From contig NZ_JADOER010000004.1 in assembly GCF_018739865.1 (NCBI RefSeq), forward strand, positions 124,001 to 188,000: 64,000 nucleotides of DNA, written 5' to 3'. A program made the position numbers and the translations under genes. The stretch's first letter is position 1. Each line of letters opens with the position of its first letter. The notes under the pieces were generated by a model. It was not told the DNA's origin. It saw nothing but the letters and a program-made list of their open reading frames with translations, and made no database searches. Origin of the DNA: Leptothoe kymatousa TAU-MAC 1615. Lineage in GTDB: Bacteria > Cyanobacteriota > Cyanobacteriia > Phormidesmidales > Phormidesmidaceae. This document shows, piece by piece, positions 1 to 9,515 of this stretch.

Positions 1-7
1 AGTGATC

Positions 8-1417
8 TTAGAACTTGAAGGTGGAACGAACTGCACCGTAAAGGCCGTCGTTGTCACCACCAGTGGGGTTACCGTAGATAACAGCGGGAGTTAGAGTCCA
101 GTACTTGTTGATCTTGGCGGACATGTAACCCTCAATTACTTCGTTTTCGTCGAAGTCTTGAGTGTAGTAAACACCAACACCATTACCTAGCAGGTTGGGT
201 AGAGCAGCACCAAACTGGTAGCTCTCATCGCCATCCTGGTCAGCGTAGTAACCAGCAAGCTCAAAACCACCGAAGTCTAGGCTTAGTAGACCAGCGATGA
301 TAGCTTCGTCGTTACCAGCAGTCTCAGAATCCATGTAAGTGACAGCAGCGTCGATGATGCCATCAGTTAGGAAGTTCAACTGAGCAATCCACTCATACTC
401 GTCGAAGATACCAGTAGTAGAAGACTGAGCATCGGCAGTAGCGTAGCCTAGGTCAAGAATGATGTTCTCAGTTAGAGCAACGTTCAAACCAAGACCCAGA
501 GAACCACCGCCAACATCTAGTTGGTCATAGAAGAAAGGACCACCAGCGTCAGCAACGGAAGGACCATCGAAAGGCACGATCGTGCTAGTTACGAAATCGT
601 CGGAGCTAGCGCTGTTAGCAGAGATAAACGCAGAGATGCGGCTACCGATGGGGAAGGAGTAGTAGACGTCATCCAGACCTACGTTGTCCTCAAGGCCGTT
701 ACGAGGACCACTCTGACTAGCTAGACCACCAGAAACAACGTCAACATTGCCGCCGTTGATGACAGTTCTTGTGGAGCGAGTGCCGCTGCCACCGCGATCG
801 CTGGCCTGGAGACGGATGCGCAAACGGTCTTCACCAGTGAAACTGGTATCGAAGTTCAAACGAGTACGATACTCAAAAGTAACTTCGTCGCCATCACCTT
901 CTACATCGAAAGGAACAACCAAGTGGGAGTCTAGCTGACCCTTTAGCTTAGTAGTAGTAGAGAACTGGTTAGCTTCTAGTTCAGCTACATCAGCTTCAAG
1001 AGTGTCAACGCGACCACGGATGGTAGCAAGCTCAGCAGCAAATTCTTCTTGCAGACGCTTGATAGTCTCAAGTTCGCTGCCGCCGTCGGGGCCGATTAGC
1101 TGAACGATTACGTCCAAACAAGCGTTCAAACCAGCGGCAAACTCATAACGAGTCATGGCGCGGTTGCCACGGTAGGAACGATCGGGGTAACCCTCAAGGC
1201 AACCGTACTCTTCTACTAGGCGTTGCAGAGCAGTGTAAGCCCAGTCAGAAGGAAGCACGTCAGAAAGCTCGGAAACGCTAGTAACCTGAGCCAACTGGAT
1301 AGAGTCAGAGTTGCTTAGCTCATCAACGCTTACGGTTTCAGCAGCTACAGCAGAGCTGGAAAGAGCAGCACCCAAAACAAATGGGCTAGCCATGAAGGCC
1401 TTCCAGAAATTAGCCAT
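8..1417 (-). CDS. SLH-domain OprB-type outer-membrane porin
   Basis: Predicted 469-residue outer-membrane porin of the cyanobacterial SomA/iron-uptake porin family, which lets small solutes and inorganic ions cross the outer membrane. A signal peptide is visible (MANFWKAFMASPF to about residue 26, ending SAVAA). An S-layer homology segment follows (DWAYTALQRLVEEYGC, then a Y-D-R-S-Y-R-G-N-R-A-M-T-R-Y-E-F stretch), then a coiled coil (about 110-150) and a beta-barrel-like C-terminal half ending in aromatic Phe. I chose the ATG at 1417, not the GTG at 1435, because GAGGAA lies 7 bases upstream and the signal peptide then starts cleanly. The same ribosome-binding site reads GUGUGAGGA, complementary to the conserved loop of the sRNA Yfr1. 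The upstream DNA is very AT-rich. Family call is firm; substrate is unknown. Confidence 0.93.
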   Translation of the reverse strand: MANFWKAFMASPFVLGAALSSSAVAAETVSVDELSNSDSIQLAQVTSVSELSDVLPSDWAYTALQRLVEEYGCLEGYPDRSYRGNRAMTRYEFAAGLNACLDVIVQLIGPDGGSELETIKRLQEEFAAELATIRGRVDTLEADVAELEANQFSTTTKLKGQLDSHLVVPFDVEGDGDEVTFEYRTRLNFDTSFTGEDRLRIRLQASDRGGSGTRSTRTVINGGNVDVVSGGLASQSGPRNGLEDNVGLDDVYYSFPIGSRISAFISANSASSDDFVTSTIVPFDGPSVADAGGPFFYDQLDVGGGSLGLGLNVALTENIILDLGYATADAQSSTTGIFDEYEWIAQLNFLTDGIIDAAVTYMDSETAGNDEAIIAGLLSLDFGGFELAGYYADQDGDESYQFGAALPNLLGNGVGVYYTQDFDENEVIEGYMSAKINKYWTLTPAVIYGNPTGGDNDGLYGAVRSTFKF

Positions 1418-1427
1418 TATTTTTCTA

Positions 1428-1438
1428 TTCCTCACACC
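1428..1438 (-). promoter_or_regulatory. Possible Yfr1 sRNA target site over the porin RBS
   Basis: On the minus strand the leader reads GGUGUGAGGAA, ending 10 bases before the porin ATG. Nine consecutive bases (GUGUGAGGA) are the exact complement of the ultraconserved Yfr1 loop ACUCCUCACAC. Yfr1 is known to repress outer-membrane porin mRNAs in Prochlorococcus by pairing at this kind of site. The Shine-Dalgarno GAGGAA lies inside the match. I did not find a Yfr1 gene in this window, so the regulator itself is assumed. Confidence 0.55.
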
Positions 1439-1924
1439 TAATAAAGGGGCATTAAGCAGTGGCTATCCAAGAAGGATTAGCTGTTAATTAAAAGCCCTCG
1501 GAAAGCATGCTATCAAAGCATATTTTTTATGGCCAGTGTTTTTGAATACAAATCCAAAAACCTCTTCAGAAAAGGCTTTTAGCCGTATTAAGGCGTATTT
1601 AAGATAGATTTAACTAATTATTTAAAAATTAAAAATAGAGCCGTAAAAAATAAATTTTAATTTAAAAAAGATTAAAAATAAGAGTTGAATTAACTTGAGG
1701 TTAATTAAAGGTAAATAAATAAGCAAGTCTTTGTTTGTGGTTGTTTTAGTTCCGATAATCCTTGTTAGGTAGTAGCTTTGGCTTTGTTATCTCCTGTTGA
1801 ATACACATTTGGTAAATGTAAATTTAAGAAATGCATTGTCTGAAGATTAAAATTTTATTGTCGCCAATTTAAAGTCGGTGAAAGTCATGACTGGTATAGG
1901 TCTTCTGGTTTAAGTGCGAATATT
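1439..1924. other. AT-rich promoter/leader region of the porin gene
   Basis: No credible gene. The stretch 1590-1730 is strongly AT-rich with runs of A and T and contains an inverted repeat (AATTAAC / GTTAATT near 1687-1706). It lies directly upstream of the minus-strand porin and is most simply its promoter and long leader. No clear sigma-70 pair was singled out. Confidence 0.5.
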
Positions 1925-1957
1925 AAAAAGCCGCCCTCTAGATACCTAAAGGGCGGC
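1925..1957 (-). terminator. Rho-independent terminator downstream of the pterin dehydratase
   Basis: GCCGCCCT (1930-1937) pairs with AGGGCGGC (1950-1957) around a 12-base loop; on the minus strand the stem is followed by a T run (the five A bases at 1925-1929). It lies about 210 bases past the stop of the dehydratase gene, so it would end that transcript before the porin promoter region. The 63-codon reading frame that spans it has no RBS and was not called. Confidence 0.75.
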
Positions 1958-2165
1958 AGAATATATAAATATTGCGTCGGTGAAGAGTTTGGTGGTAGTA
2001 CCTTAGTGAAGGTAATCGTTCTCTGGGCTGAATGAAGGATCTGCGGGCTAGACGTGTTGACTGTGACCCTGCTCAAACAACTGTATGGCAGGCGTAGTTG
2101 CCAATGGAGCGCGTGTTGGCAAAAGACTCCCTGTTGAGTCGCAGGATCGCTGATAGAGAGTGGGG

Positions 2166-2447
2166 TTACGTCAGTGTTGATAAGGTTTTTGCCATAGTAA
2201 AGTCTTTCTGAGTGAGACCCCCTGCATCGTGGGTAGATAGGCTAATTGTCACTCTGTTGTAGGAAATGCTGAGATCGGGATGGTGACCTGCGGCTTCGGC
2301 GGGGGACACCACGCGATTGACAAACTCAACTGCTTCTATAAAATTTTTGAAATTCAACGTGGTTTGGATGGTTTTGCCGTTCAGGGTCCAGTCAGGGAGT
2401 GTGGCGAGCTGAGACTGGATTTCTTGGGTGGAAAGGAGACCAGGCAT
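2166..2447 (-). CDS. 4a-hydroxytetrahydrobiopterin (pterin-4a-carbinolamine) dehydratase
   Basis: A 93-residue soluble enzyme that dehydrates 4a-hydroxy-tetrahydropterin, recycling the cofactor of aromatic amino acid hydroxylases. In cyanobacteria it may instead serve pterin or molybdopterin metabolism. The family signature is intact: the active-site HHPDLSISYNRVTI block and the later STHDAGGLTQKD motif. The ATG at 2447 (MPGLLSTQEI) fits the family start. A GTG at 2477 would add ten residues but has AAAGG abutting it with no spacing. The gene begins only 36 bases after the T run of a strong minus-strand terminator (2483-2539), leaving almost no room for a separate promoter. Its expression may therefore depend on readthrough of that terminator. 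Confidence 0.9.
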   Translation of the reverse strand: MPGLLSTQEIQSQLATLPDWTLNGKTIQTTLNFKNFIEAVEFVNRVVSPAEAAGHHPDLSISYNRVTISLSTHDAGGLTQKDFTMAKTLSTLT

Positions 2448-2482
2448 AGATGCGGGAACGTAAACGATAAACAACACCCTTT

Positions 2483-2539
2483 AAAAAAACTATCCGCTCC
2501 TACCGGGGAAGTGCCGCAGCAACTTCAAGATAGGAGCGG
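2483..2539 (-). terminator. Terminator/attenuator just upstream of the pterin dehydratase
   Basis: On the minus strand CCGCTCCTA (2539-2531) pairs with TAGGAGCGG (2502-2494), with an inner GAAGT/ACTTC stem, and is followed by ATAG and seven T (2489-2483). The hairpin ends 36 bases before the dehydratase ATG. This placement suggests either a separate small RNA that ends here or transcription attenuation of the dehydratase gene. Confidence 0.7.
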
Positions 2540-2616
2540 TCTAGTGGGGTCTTAGGTTGAAACCAGACTGCCGGAAGGAACTCTAGCGGGTCAGTTTCAA
2601 AAAAATGAAGCTAATT

Positions 2617-2691
2617 CTAGAGAACAGCCCCGGCACACAGCCGGCTCACGTCAACCTGAAGACCCATGCGTATACAACTACTTTCACTCAT
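2617..2691 (-). CDS. Short ORF (24 aa) with near-perfect Shine-Dalgarno
   Basis: A 24-codon reading frame begins MSESSCIRMGLQVDV and ends at TAG. Its ribosome-binding site reads AAGGAGGTGAT, matching the full anti-Shine-Dalgarno end of 16S rRNA, and AGGAGG is 8 bases from the ATG. Most genes in this window have weak or no Shine-Dalgarno, so this one is striking. A TATATT -10-like box (2757-2752) and a small AGCAC/GTGCT hairpin (2745-2733) lie upstream, and a terminator (2483-2539) lies downstream. It could be a leader peptide controlling the dehydratase, a small secreted or regulatory peptide, or chance. I do not recognise the sequence. Confidence 0.4.
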   Translation of the reverse strand: MSESSCIRMGLQVDVSRLCAGAVL

Positions 2692-2765
2692 GGGCATCAC
2701 CTCCTTATCCCTAAACGGTTTTTAATACCAGGAGCACTTTGTGCTTTCTGCAATATAGCACAGGC
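2692..2765 (-). promoter_or_regulatory. Putative promoter and leader hairpin for the 24-codon ORF transcript
   Basis: Between the psbD terminator and the short ORF, the minus strand shows TATATT (2757-2752) as a plausible -10 element. A hairpin AGCAC-aaa-GTGCT (2745-2733) follows right where a transcript would start, then the long Shine-Dalgarno. No good -35 hexamer is seen at 17 bases, so the start site is a guess. Confidence 0.35.
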
Positions 2766-2798
2766 ATTCGATAACGAGATAAGCCTTAGAGGATGAAT

Positions 2799-2838
2799 AA
2801 AAAAAGGCCCCAGCGGTTTAATCCGCTGGGGCCTTTTT
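2799..2838 (-). terminator. Terminator of psbD (bidirectional shape)
   Basis: GGCCCCAGCGG (2806-2816) pairs perfectly with CCGCTGGGGCC (2823-2833) with loop TTTAAT, flanked by seven A and five T. It works on both strands by sequence; on the minus strand it ends the psbD transcript 17 bases past the stop codon. Confidence 0.92.
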
Positions 2839-2855
2839 ACTAATTATTCCAAACT

Positions 2856-3914
2856 CTATAGAGCGTTACCGCGAGGCAGTACCTCTTCGGGGAATACAAA
2901 CTTCTCGTGGGGCTGGTCCTGGGGAGCCATCCACGCACGAATACCTTCATTCAACAAGATGTTCTTGGTGTAGAAGGTTTCAAATTCAGGGTCTTCAGCA
3001 GCGCGAGTTTCCTGTGAAACAAAGTCGTAGGCACGCAGGTTCAAAGCAAGACCAACGATACCGACGGCACTCATCCAGAGTCCAGTCACAGGGACGAACA
3101 GCATGAAGAAGTGCAACCAGCGCTTGTTGGAGAAAGCGATACCGAAAATCTGAGACCAGAACCGGTTCGCGGTCACCATGGAGTAGGTTTCTTCAGCCTG
3201 GGTGGGCTCAAACGCGCGGAAGGTGTTGGCGCCATCACCGTCTTCGAACAAGGTGTTTTCTACAGTGGCGCCGTGAATGGCACAAAGTAGAGCTCCACCG
3301 AGGACACCGGCAACACCCATCATGTGGAAGGGGTTGAGGGTCCAGTTGTGGAAGCCTTGCAAGAAGAGCAAGAAACGGAAGATGGCTGCGACACCGAAGC
3401 TAGGAGCGAAGAACCAGCTGGACTGTCCGAGTGGGTACATCAAGAACACCGATACGAACACGGCGATGGGAGCCGAGAACGCGATGGCGTTATAAGGACG
3501 TAGCCCGACTAGCCGAGCAACTTCAAACTGACGGAGCATGAATCCGATCAGTGCGAAGGCACCGTGGAGGGCGACGAAGGCCCAAAGTCCACCAATTTGG
3601 CACCAGCGGACGAAGTCACCTTGAGCTTCGGGACCCCAGAGGAGCAGTAGGGAATGCCCCATGCTGTCAGCGGGGGAAGAGACGGCAACCGTGAGGAAGT
3701 TAGCACCTTCAAGGTAGGAAGATGCGAGTCCGTGGGTATACCAGGAGGTAATGAAGGTGGTACCAGTGAGCCAGCCGCCGATGGCCAAGAAGGCGCAGGG
3801 GAACAGCAGCAAACCGGACCAGCCAACGAAGACAAATCTATCGCGCTTGAGCCAGTCATCGACGACGTCGAAGACGCCTCGATTGGCTCCAGCACGGCCC
3901 ATTGCAATGGTCAT
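2856..3914 (-). CDS. psbD: Photosystem II reaction-centre protein D2
   Basis: The 352-residue D2 subunit, a five-helix thylakoid protein that with D1 binds P680, pheophytin and the quinone QA. Key residues are where expected: Tyr160 (tyrosine D), His197 (special-pair ligand), His214 and His268 (non-haem iron) and Trp253 (QA pocket); His117 (peripheral chlorophyll) is also present. The ATG at 3914 gives the family start MTIAMGRAG, with AAGAGGA 7 bases upstream; a longer in-frame extension is not real. The gene is monocistronic: a strong terminator follows at once and psbC does not overlap it. In cyanobacteria one psbD copy normally forms an operon with psbC, so this looks like the second, separately regulated copy (psbD2 type), often induced by high light. 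Confidence 0.98.
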   Translation of the reverse strand: MTIAMGRAGANRGVFDVVDDWLKRDRFVFVGWSGLLLFPCAFLAIGGWLTGTTFITSWYTHGLASSYLEGANFLTVAVSSPADSMGHSLLLLWGPEAQGDFVRWCQIGGLWAFVALHGAFALIGFMLRQFEVARLVGLRPYNAIAFSAPIAVFVSVFLMYPLGQSSWFFAPSFGVAAIFRFLLFLQGFHNWTLNPFHMMGVAGVLGGALLCAIHGATVENTLFEDGDGANTFRAFEPTQAEETYSMVTANRFWSQIFGIAFSNKRWLHFFMLFVPVTGLWMSAVGIVGLALNLRAYDFVSQETRAAEDPEFETFYTKNILLNEGIRAWMAPQDQPHEKFVFPEEVLPRGNAL

Positions 3915-5669
<1,755 letters not shown>

Positions 5670-5711
5670 GTCTTGCTGACCTGATTTGTCGCATGGACAA
5701 ATAAATAATAT

Positions 5712-5750
5712 GTAAAAGCCGGGTGAGCCTAAGGGTTCCCTGGCTTTTAC
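5712..5750 (+). terminator. Hairpin terminator after petH
   Basis: GTAAAAGCC (5712-5720) pairs with GGCTTTTAC (5742-5750), with further partial pairing inside. The T run is part of the stem. It lies 43 bases past the petH stop and ahead of hom, and is a likely terminator of the petH transcript. Confidence 0.6.
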
Positions 5751-5783
5751 AATGGTTGATGGTAAATCGCAGGGAATAGCACA

Positions 5784-7091
5784 TTGGTTTTTAAGGTTGG
5801 GTTATTAGGTCTGGGCACGGTAGGCACGGGTACGGCCAAAATTTTGTTGGATGCTGCGCGGCGTCATCCATTGCTAGAAACCTTAGAGATCCATAAAGTG
5901 GGTGTGCGCTCTTTGGATAAGCCTCGTGCTGTTGATTTGCCTGAAGCGTGCTTGACTACAGACCTAGAAGCGATTGTGACCGATCCTGATATTGATATTG
6001 TGGTTGAGGTAATCGGTGGGTTAGAGCCTGCGCGATCGCTAATTTTAGAAGCTATTGAAGACGGTAAGCATGTCGTCACCGCCAATAAGGCGGTTATTTC
6101 TCGCTACGGTAACGAAATTGCTGAGGCCGCCAAAAAAGCAGGGGTGTATGTGCTTTACGAAGCCGCTGTTGGCGGTGGCATTCCTGTGATTCAGCCCCTA
6201 CAGCAGGCCCTGGGCGTAAACCGAATTGAGACCGTAACCGGCATTATTAACGGCACCACCAACTACATTTTGACCCGCATGGAGTCTGAGGGTGGGGACT
6301 TTGCGCCGATTCTCGACGATGCGCAGAAGCTGGGCTACGCCGAAGCAGACCCCACCGCCGATGTGGATGGTCTAGATGCGGCGGACAAGATTGCCATTTT
6401 GGCCTCCATTGCCTTTGGTGGCAAAATTCGTCGTGAGGATGTGTTTACCGAGGGCATTCGCAATGTCAGTGCCTCGGATGTGAACTATGCCAAAACCCTT
6501 GGCTTTGTGATTAAGCTGTTGGCGATCGCAAAACGCAATGACGATTCGGATACGACGATTCAGCTCCGCGTGCATCCCACCTTGGTTCCCCTCAATCATC
6601 CCCTGGCCAGCGTGAACGATGTGAATAATGCGGTGCTGGTGGAAGGCGACCCCATTGGCCGGGTGATGCTGTATGGCCCCGGTGCCGGCGAAGGCCCCAC
6701 CGCCAGTGCCATCGTTTCCGATGTGATGGCCATTGCCGCCACCCTCCACATGGAGTCTCCGGCGGAGGAAAAATTGCCCAACCCCTTGTTGAGCAACGCC
6801 TATAGCGACTACAAAACCATCAGCCCCATGGAGGATCTGGAAAGTCGCTTCTACCTAAGGTTGATGGTGAAGGATAAGCCAGGGGTGATTGGCCATTTGG
6901 GCGATATCTTTGGCCAGCACGGTTTGAGCCTAGAGTCCCTGGTGCAAATTGGCTTGCAAGATAATCTGGCTGAACTGGTGATTGTGACCCATGAAGTGAA
7001 AGAAGGCGACTTTCAAAAAGCACTTGAAATCTTAAAGGCGTCCTCGGCGGATGTGGATTCCATTGCCAGTGTTTTGCGAGTGCTGGGATAG
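5784..7091 (+). CDS. hom: Homoserine dehydrogenase
   Basis: A 435-residue cytosolic enzyme that reduces aspartate semialdehyde to homoserine, the branch point toward threonine and methionine. The N-terminal Rossmann motif GLLGLGTVGTGT is clear, as are the catalytic-domain motifs YEAAVGGGIPVI and GIINGTTNYI. A C-terminal ACT domain (about 358-435, DKPGVIGHLGDIFG) is the expected site of threonine feedback. The best start is TTG at 5784 with AGGGA 8 bases upstream; no nearby in-frame ATG gives the complete Rossmann strand. It is monofunctional, with no aspartokinase fused. A short GGTGGGC/GCCCACC repeat lies just after its stop. Confidence 0.95.
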   Translation: MVFKVGLLGLGTVGTGTAKILLDAARRHPLLETLEIHKVGVRSLDKPRAVDLPEACLTTDLEAIVTDPDIDIVVEVIGGLEPARSLILEAIEDGKHVVTANKAVISRYGNEIAEAAKKAGVYVLYEAAVGGGIPVIQPLQQALGVNRIETVTGIINGTTNYILTRMESEGGDFAPILDDAQKLGYAEADPTADVDGLDAADKIAILASIAFGGKIRREDVFTEGIRNVSASDVNYAKTLGFVIKLLAIAKRNDDSDTTIQLRVHPTLVPLNHPLASVNDVNNAVLVEGDPIGRVMLYGPGAGEGPTASAIVSDVMAIAATLHMESPAEEKLPNPLLSNAYSDYKTISPMEDLESRFYLRLMVKDKPGVIGHLGDIFGQHGLSLESLVQIGLQDNLAELVIVTHEVKEGDFQKALEILKASSADVDSIASVLRVLG

Positions 7092-7104
7092 GCGGCGGTG
7101 GTAG

Positions 7105-7121
7105 GGTGGGCAATGCCCACC
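7105..7121. repeat. REP-like short palindrome after hom
   Basis: GGTGGGC-aat-GCCCACC, a perfect 7-bp stem, starting 13 bases past the hom stop. From memory, the wider motif GTAGGGTGGGCAATGCCC is common as an intergenic repeat in many cyanobacterial and other bacterial genomes. It has no T run, so it is not a classical terminator. Confidence 0.45.
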
Positions 7122-7165
7122 GTCTAGGGATGGGAACCCAGTTATGTGTGGCAAGAAGTCGAGCG

Positions 7166-8104
7166 ATGGCGATGAGTAGCGTGGGCACTGGTCCCTATCC
7201 AGAAGGGGCAACGGTTGTTGCCGGCGAAGCGCTATACCAATGGAAGCTGCAGGCCCAGGGGGATGCTCAAAAAGCGGATATTCCCGTCTATGAATTGGAC
7301 TGGTTTTTGCAGGGGATTAGCCCCTTAAGCCAGTCGGATCTCAGCTTAGGGCTCTATCGAGACCGCACCGTTCCCTTAAGACATCCCCTAGACTGGCTTA
7401 CCCAGCAGTGGCAGCGTCGCGTTGCCGAGCGGGTGCCCGTGCAATATTTGGTCGGTGAGACACCGTGGCGGGATTTGATGCTGACGGTGACCCCGGATGT
7501 GTTGATACCTCGGCCTGAAACAGAATTGATCGTCGAGATTGTGCAGGCATGGGTGCAGCAGCAACCAAAATTTTTAGCGTCTGGTGTCTGGGCGGATTTG
7601 GGTACGGGCAGTGGCGCAATTGCGATCGCACTAGCCAAAGCCTTACCCCACGCCCAGGTTTTGGCCGTAGACATCAGTGCCGCCGCCTTAGCGATTGCCA
7701 AAGAAAACGCCCAGCGTAATCAAGTGACTAATATTGAGTTCCATCAAAGCAGCTGGTTTGACGCTTTAGAAAATTGGCGAGGACAGTTGTGTGGCGTCAT
7801 CACCAATCCGCCTTACATTCCCAGCGATGTGGTGCTGACCTTAGAGCCTGAGGTCACTCACCATGAGCCTCATACGGCATTGGATGGTGGCCATGACGGG
7901 TTAGATGATATCCGTTTACTGATTGAGCAATCGCCTGACTTTCTCCATCCCGGAGGGATGTGGCTGACAGAACATATGCAGGGCCAGGCCCACATCATTG
8001 CAAACCTACTCAGCACCGCCCATGGGTATGACAACATCCAGGTTCATGCAGATTTAGCCGGTATCGAGCGATTTGTGTCAGCTACCCTGACCTGCAGCCA
8101 ATAA
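7166..8104 (+). CDS. prmC: Release factor N5-glutamine methyltransferase
   Basis: A protein of about 312 residues that methylates the GGQ glutamine of peptide-chain release factors using S-adenosylmethionine. The SAM-binding motif WADLGTGSGAIAIALA and the catalytic NPPY motif (ITNPPYIPSDVV) are both present, with the PrmC-type N-terminal helical domain before them. In-frame codons reach back to 7106, but family length favours the ATG at 7166 or 7172 (MSSVGTGPYPEG); Shine-Dalgarno support is weak. It is not clearly in an operon with hom, since a repeat palindrome separates them. Confidence 0.92.
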   Translation: MAMSSVGTGPYPEGATVVAGEALYQWKLQAQGDAQKADIPVYELDWFLQGISPLSQSDLSLGLYRDRTVPLRHPLDWLTQQWQRRVAERVPVQYLVGETPWRDLMLTVTPDVLIPRPETELIVEIVQAWVQQQPKFLASGVWADLGTGSGAIAIALAKALPHAQVLAVDISAAALAIAKENAQRNQVTNIEFHQSSWFDALENWRGQLCGVITNPPYIPSDVVLTLEPEVTHHEPHTALDGGHDGLDDIRLLIEQSPDFLHPGGMWLTEHMQGQAHIIANLLSTAHGYDNIQVHADLAGIERFVSATLTCSQ

Positions 8105-8230
8105 AAAATAGGTCAATAAAATTTCATAGAAGACTGGGGCAAGGCTACGGGCTATGGGTGAAACCCCTGTATTGCTTGGTTTGCCGCTAGAATAAATTAA
8201 TTGCGGGCAACCGCTTGTGTGGTGCGAACT

Positions 8231-9472
8231 ATGGTTTCCCTAGCCCGTAAAAACTTACTCAAAGATTTACCCCGGTTTTTAGTGGCCCAGGCGGGCATTA
8301 TGTTCGCCGTTAGCCTAGTAACCATTCAAACTGGCATCCTAAAAGGGTTTACCCGCTCCACCACCTTACTCATCGACAGTTCCGAGGCCGATATTTGGGT
8401 CGCCTCAGAAAATATCGTCAACTTTGAACTAACCGAACCGTTTCCCTATGTGCAGGTGCGCCAGGCCGAAGAAGTGGAGGGGGTGGCCAGAGCCGAAGCC
8501 TTAACCATCGGTTCTGGTCGTTGGTACTCCGATGGTAAGCTCACCACCTTGCGGGTGTTTGGCTTTGACCCCAACGGCGATTTGTTTCGCCCTGGCGATG
8601 TGTCTGATAATTCGATGCAGGCCCTAAATGCGCCCTATTCGGCGCTGATCGATCGCACTAACATGCGCTCGTTTCGCATTGACGGCGTAGGCGATACCGC
8701 CCGCATTCGTCAGTTGCCGGTGATGGTGGTCGGCCTCACCCGCGATACCCAGTCTTTAGTGTCCAGCAAGTTTGTCTTTACTTCGCTGGTTAATGCCAAT
8801 GCCTATATTAGTTCAGGGTTTTCAGCGGGGCTGACCTGCCAGCTTGGAGAAGGGGATATTACCTGCATCAATGCGTTTCAGCGCGAACCCGATGCCGCCA
8901 ATGCCGATGTGGCTGATCCAGAACCCCTAAAGGCCGATGCGCCAGTGACCTATGTGTTGGTGAAGGCGAAACCCGGCGAAAATTTGCAACGCCTCAAGCG
9001 CCGTTTAGAAAGTGAGCTGTCTGGGACCAAGGCATTTACCAAAAATGAACTGATTACTAGCACCCAGGCCTATTGGCAAAATCGCACAGGCATTGGCTTT
9101 ATCCTGGGGTTGGGGGCCATCGTCGGTGTGATTGTGGGTATGGTGGTGGTAGCCCAAATTTTGTACACCTCCGTTTCTGAAAATTTGAGAGAATTTGGCA
9201 CCCTCAAGGCAATGGGGGCGTCTGATTGGGATATCTACAGTGTGATTTTGGAGCAGTCTTTGTGGATGGCGCTGTTGGGCTATGTGCCGGGGCTGCTGCT
9301 GTGTTGGGGCGTGGGCACGTGGACGGCCGCCACCCAGGGCATCGTGGTTTTGATTACGCCCCTCAGTGCAGTGGGCGTTTTAGGCATTACCGTAGTGATG
9401 TGTGTCGGGTCAGCGGTATTTGCCATTCAAAAGGTGACCCGAGTGGACCCCGGCATTGTGTTTAAGGCTTAG
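8231..9472 (+). CDS. devC: DevC-type ABC transporter permease
   Basis: A 413-residue inner-membrane permease of the DevC/MacB-FtsX fold. One transmembrane helix lies near the N-terminus (about residues 20-40). A large periplasmic domain follows, then three C-terminal helices (around FILGLGAIVGVIVGMVVVAQ, SLWMALLGYVPGLLLCWG and AVGVLGITVVMCVGSAVF). In heterocystous cyanobacteria DevBCA with TolC exports glycolipids; homologues in other species export other compounds. The ATG at 8231 is preferred over TTG 8201 because it starts the expected MVSLARKNLL. The ATPase DevA follows 43 bases downstream, but no DevB membrane-fusion gene is next to them. Confidence 0.88.
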   Translation: MVSLARKNLLKDLPRFLVAQAGIMFAVSLVTIQTGILKGFTRSTTLLIDSSEADIWVASENIVNFELTEPFPYVQVRQAEEVEGVARAEALTIGSGRWYSDGKLTTLRVFGFDPNGDLFRPGDVSDNSMQALNAPYSALIDRTNMRSFRIDGVGDTARIRQLPVMVVGLTRDTQSLVSSKFVFTSLVNANAYISSGFSAGLTCQLGEGDITCINAFQREPDAANADVADPEPLKADAPVTYVLVKAKPGENLQRLKRRLESELSGTKAFTKNELITSTQAYWQNRTGIGFILGLGAIVGVIVGMVVVAQILYTSVSENLREFGTLKAMGASDWDIYSVILEQSLWMALLGYVPGLLLCWGVGTWTAATQGIVVLITPLSAVGVLGITVVMCVGSAVFAIQKVTRVDPGIVFKA

Positions 9473-9515
9473 GGAGTGCTGGTGAACTGTTGGTACGGTG
9501 TGAGTTAAAGACTTA

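Noticed and set aside
1885..2076. 63-codon reading frame on the minus strand
   Set aside because: No Shine-Dalgarno, spans a rho-independent terminator hairpin and shows no recognisable domain.
2692..2710. Sequence resembling the 3-prime end of 16S rRNA (ATCACCTCCTT)
   Set aside because: No other rRNA sequence flanks it. On the opposite strand it is simply a very strong Shine-Dalgarno.
2483..2765. Tetrahydrofolate riboswitch in the dehydratase leader
   Set aside because: The consensus aptamer elements could not be recognised by eye. A covariance-model search is needed before naming any riboswitch class.
2280..2796. Plus-strand frames of 91 and 63 codons across the pterin dehydratase leader
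   Set aside because: They lie antisense to a supported gene and a structured leader, have no ribosome-binding site and have unlikely composition.
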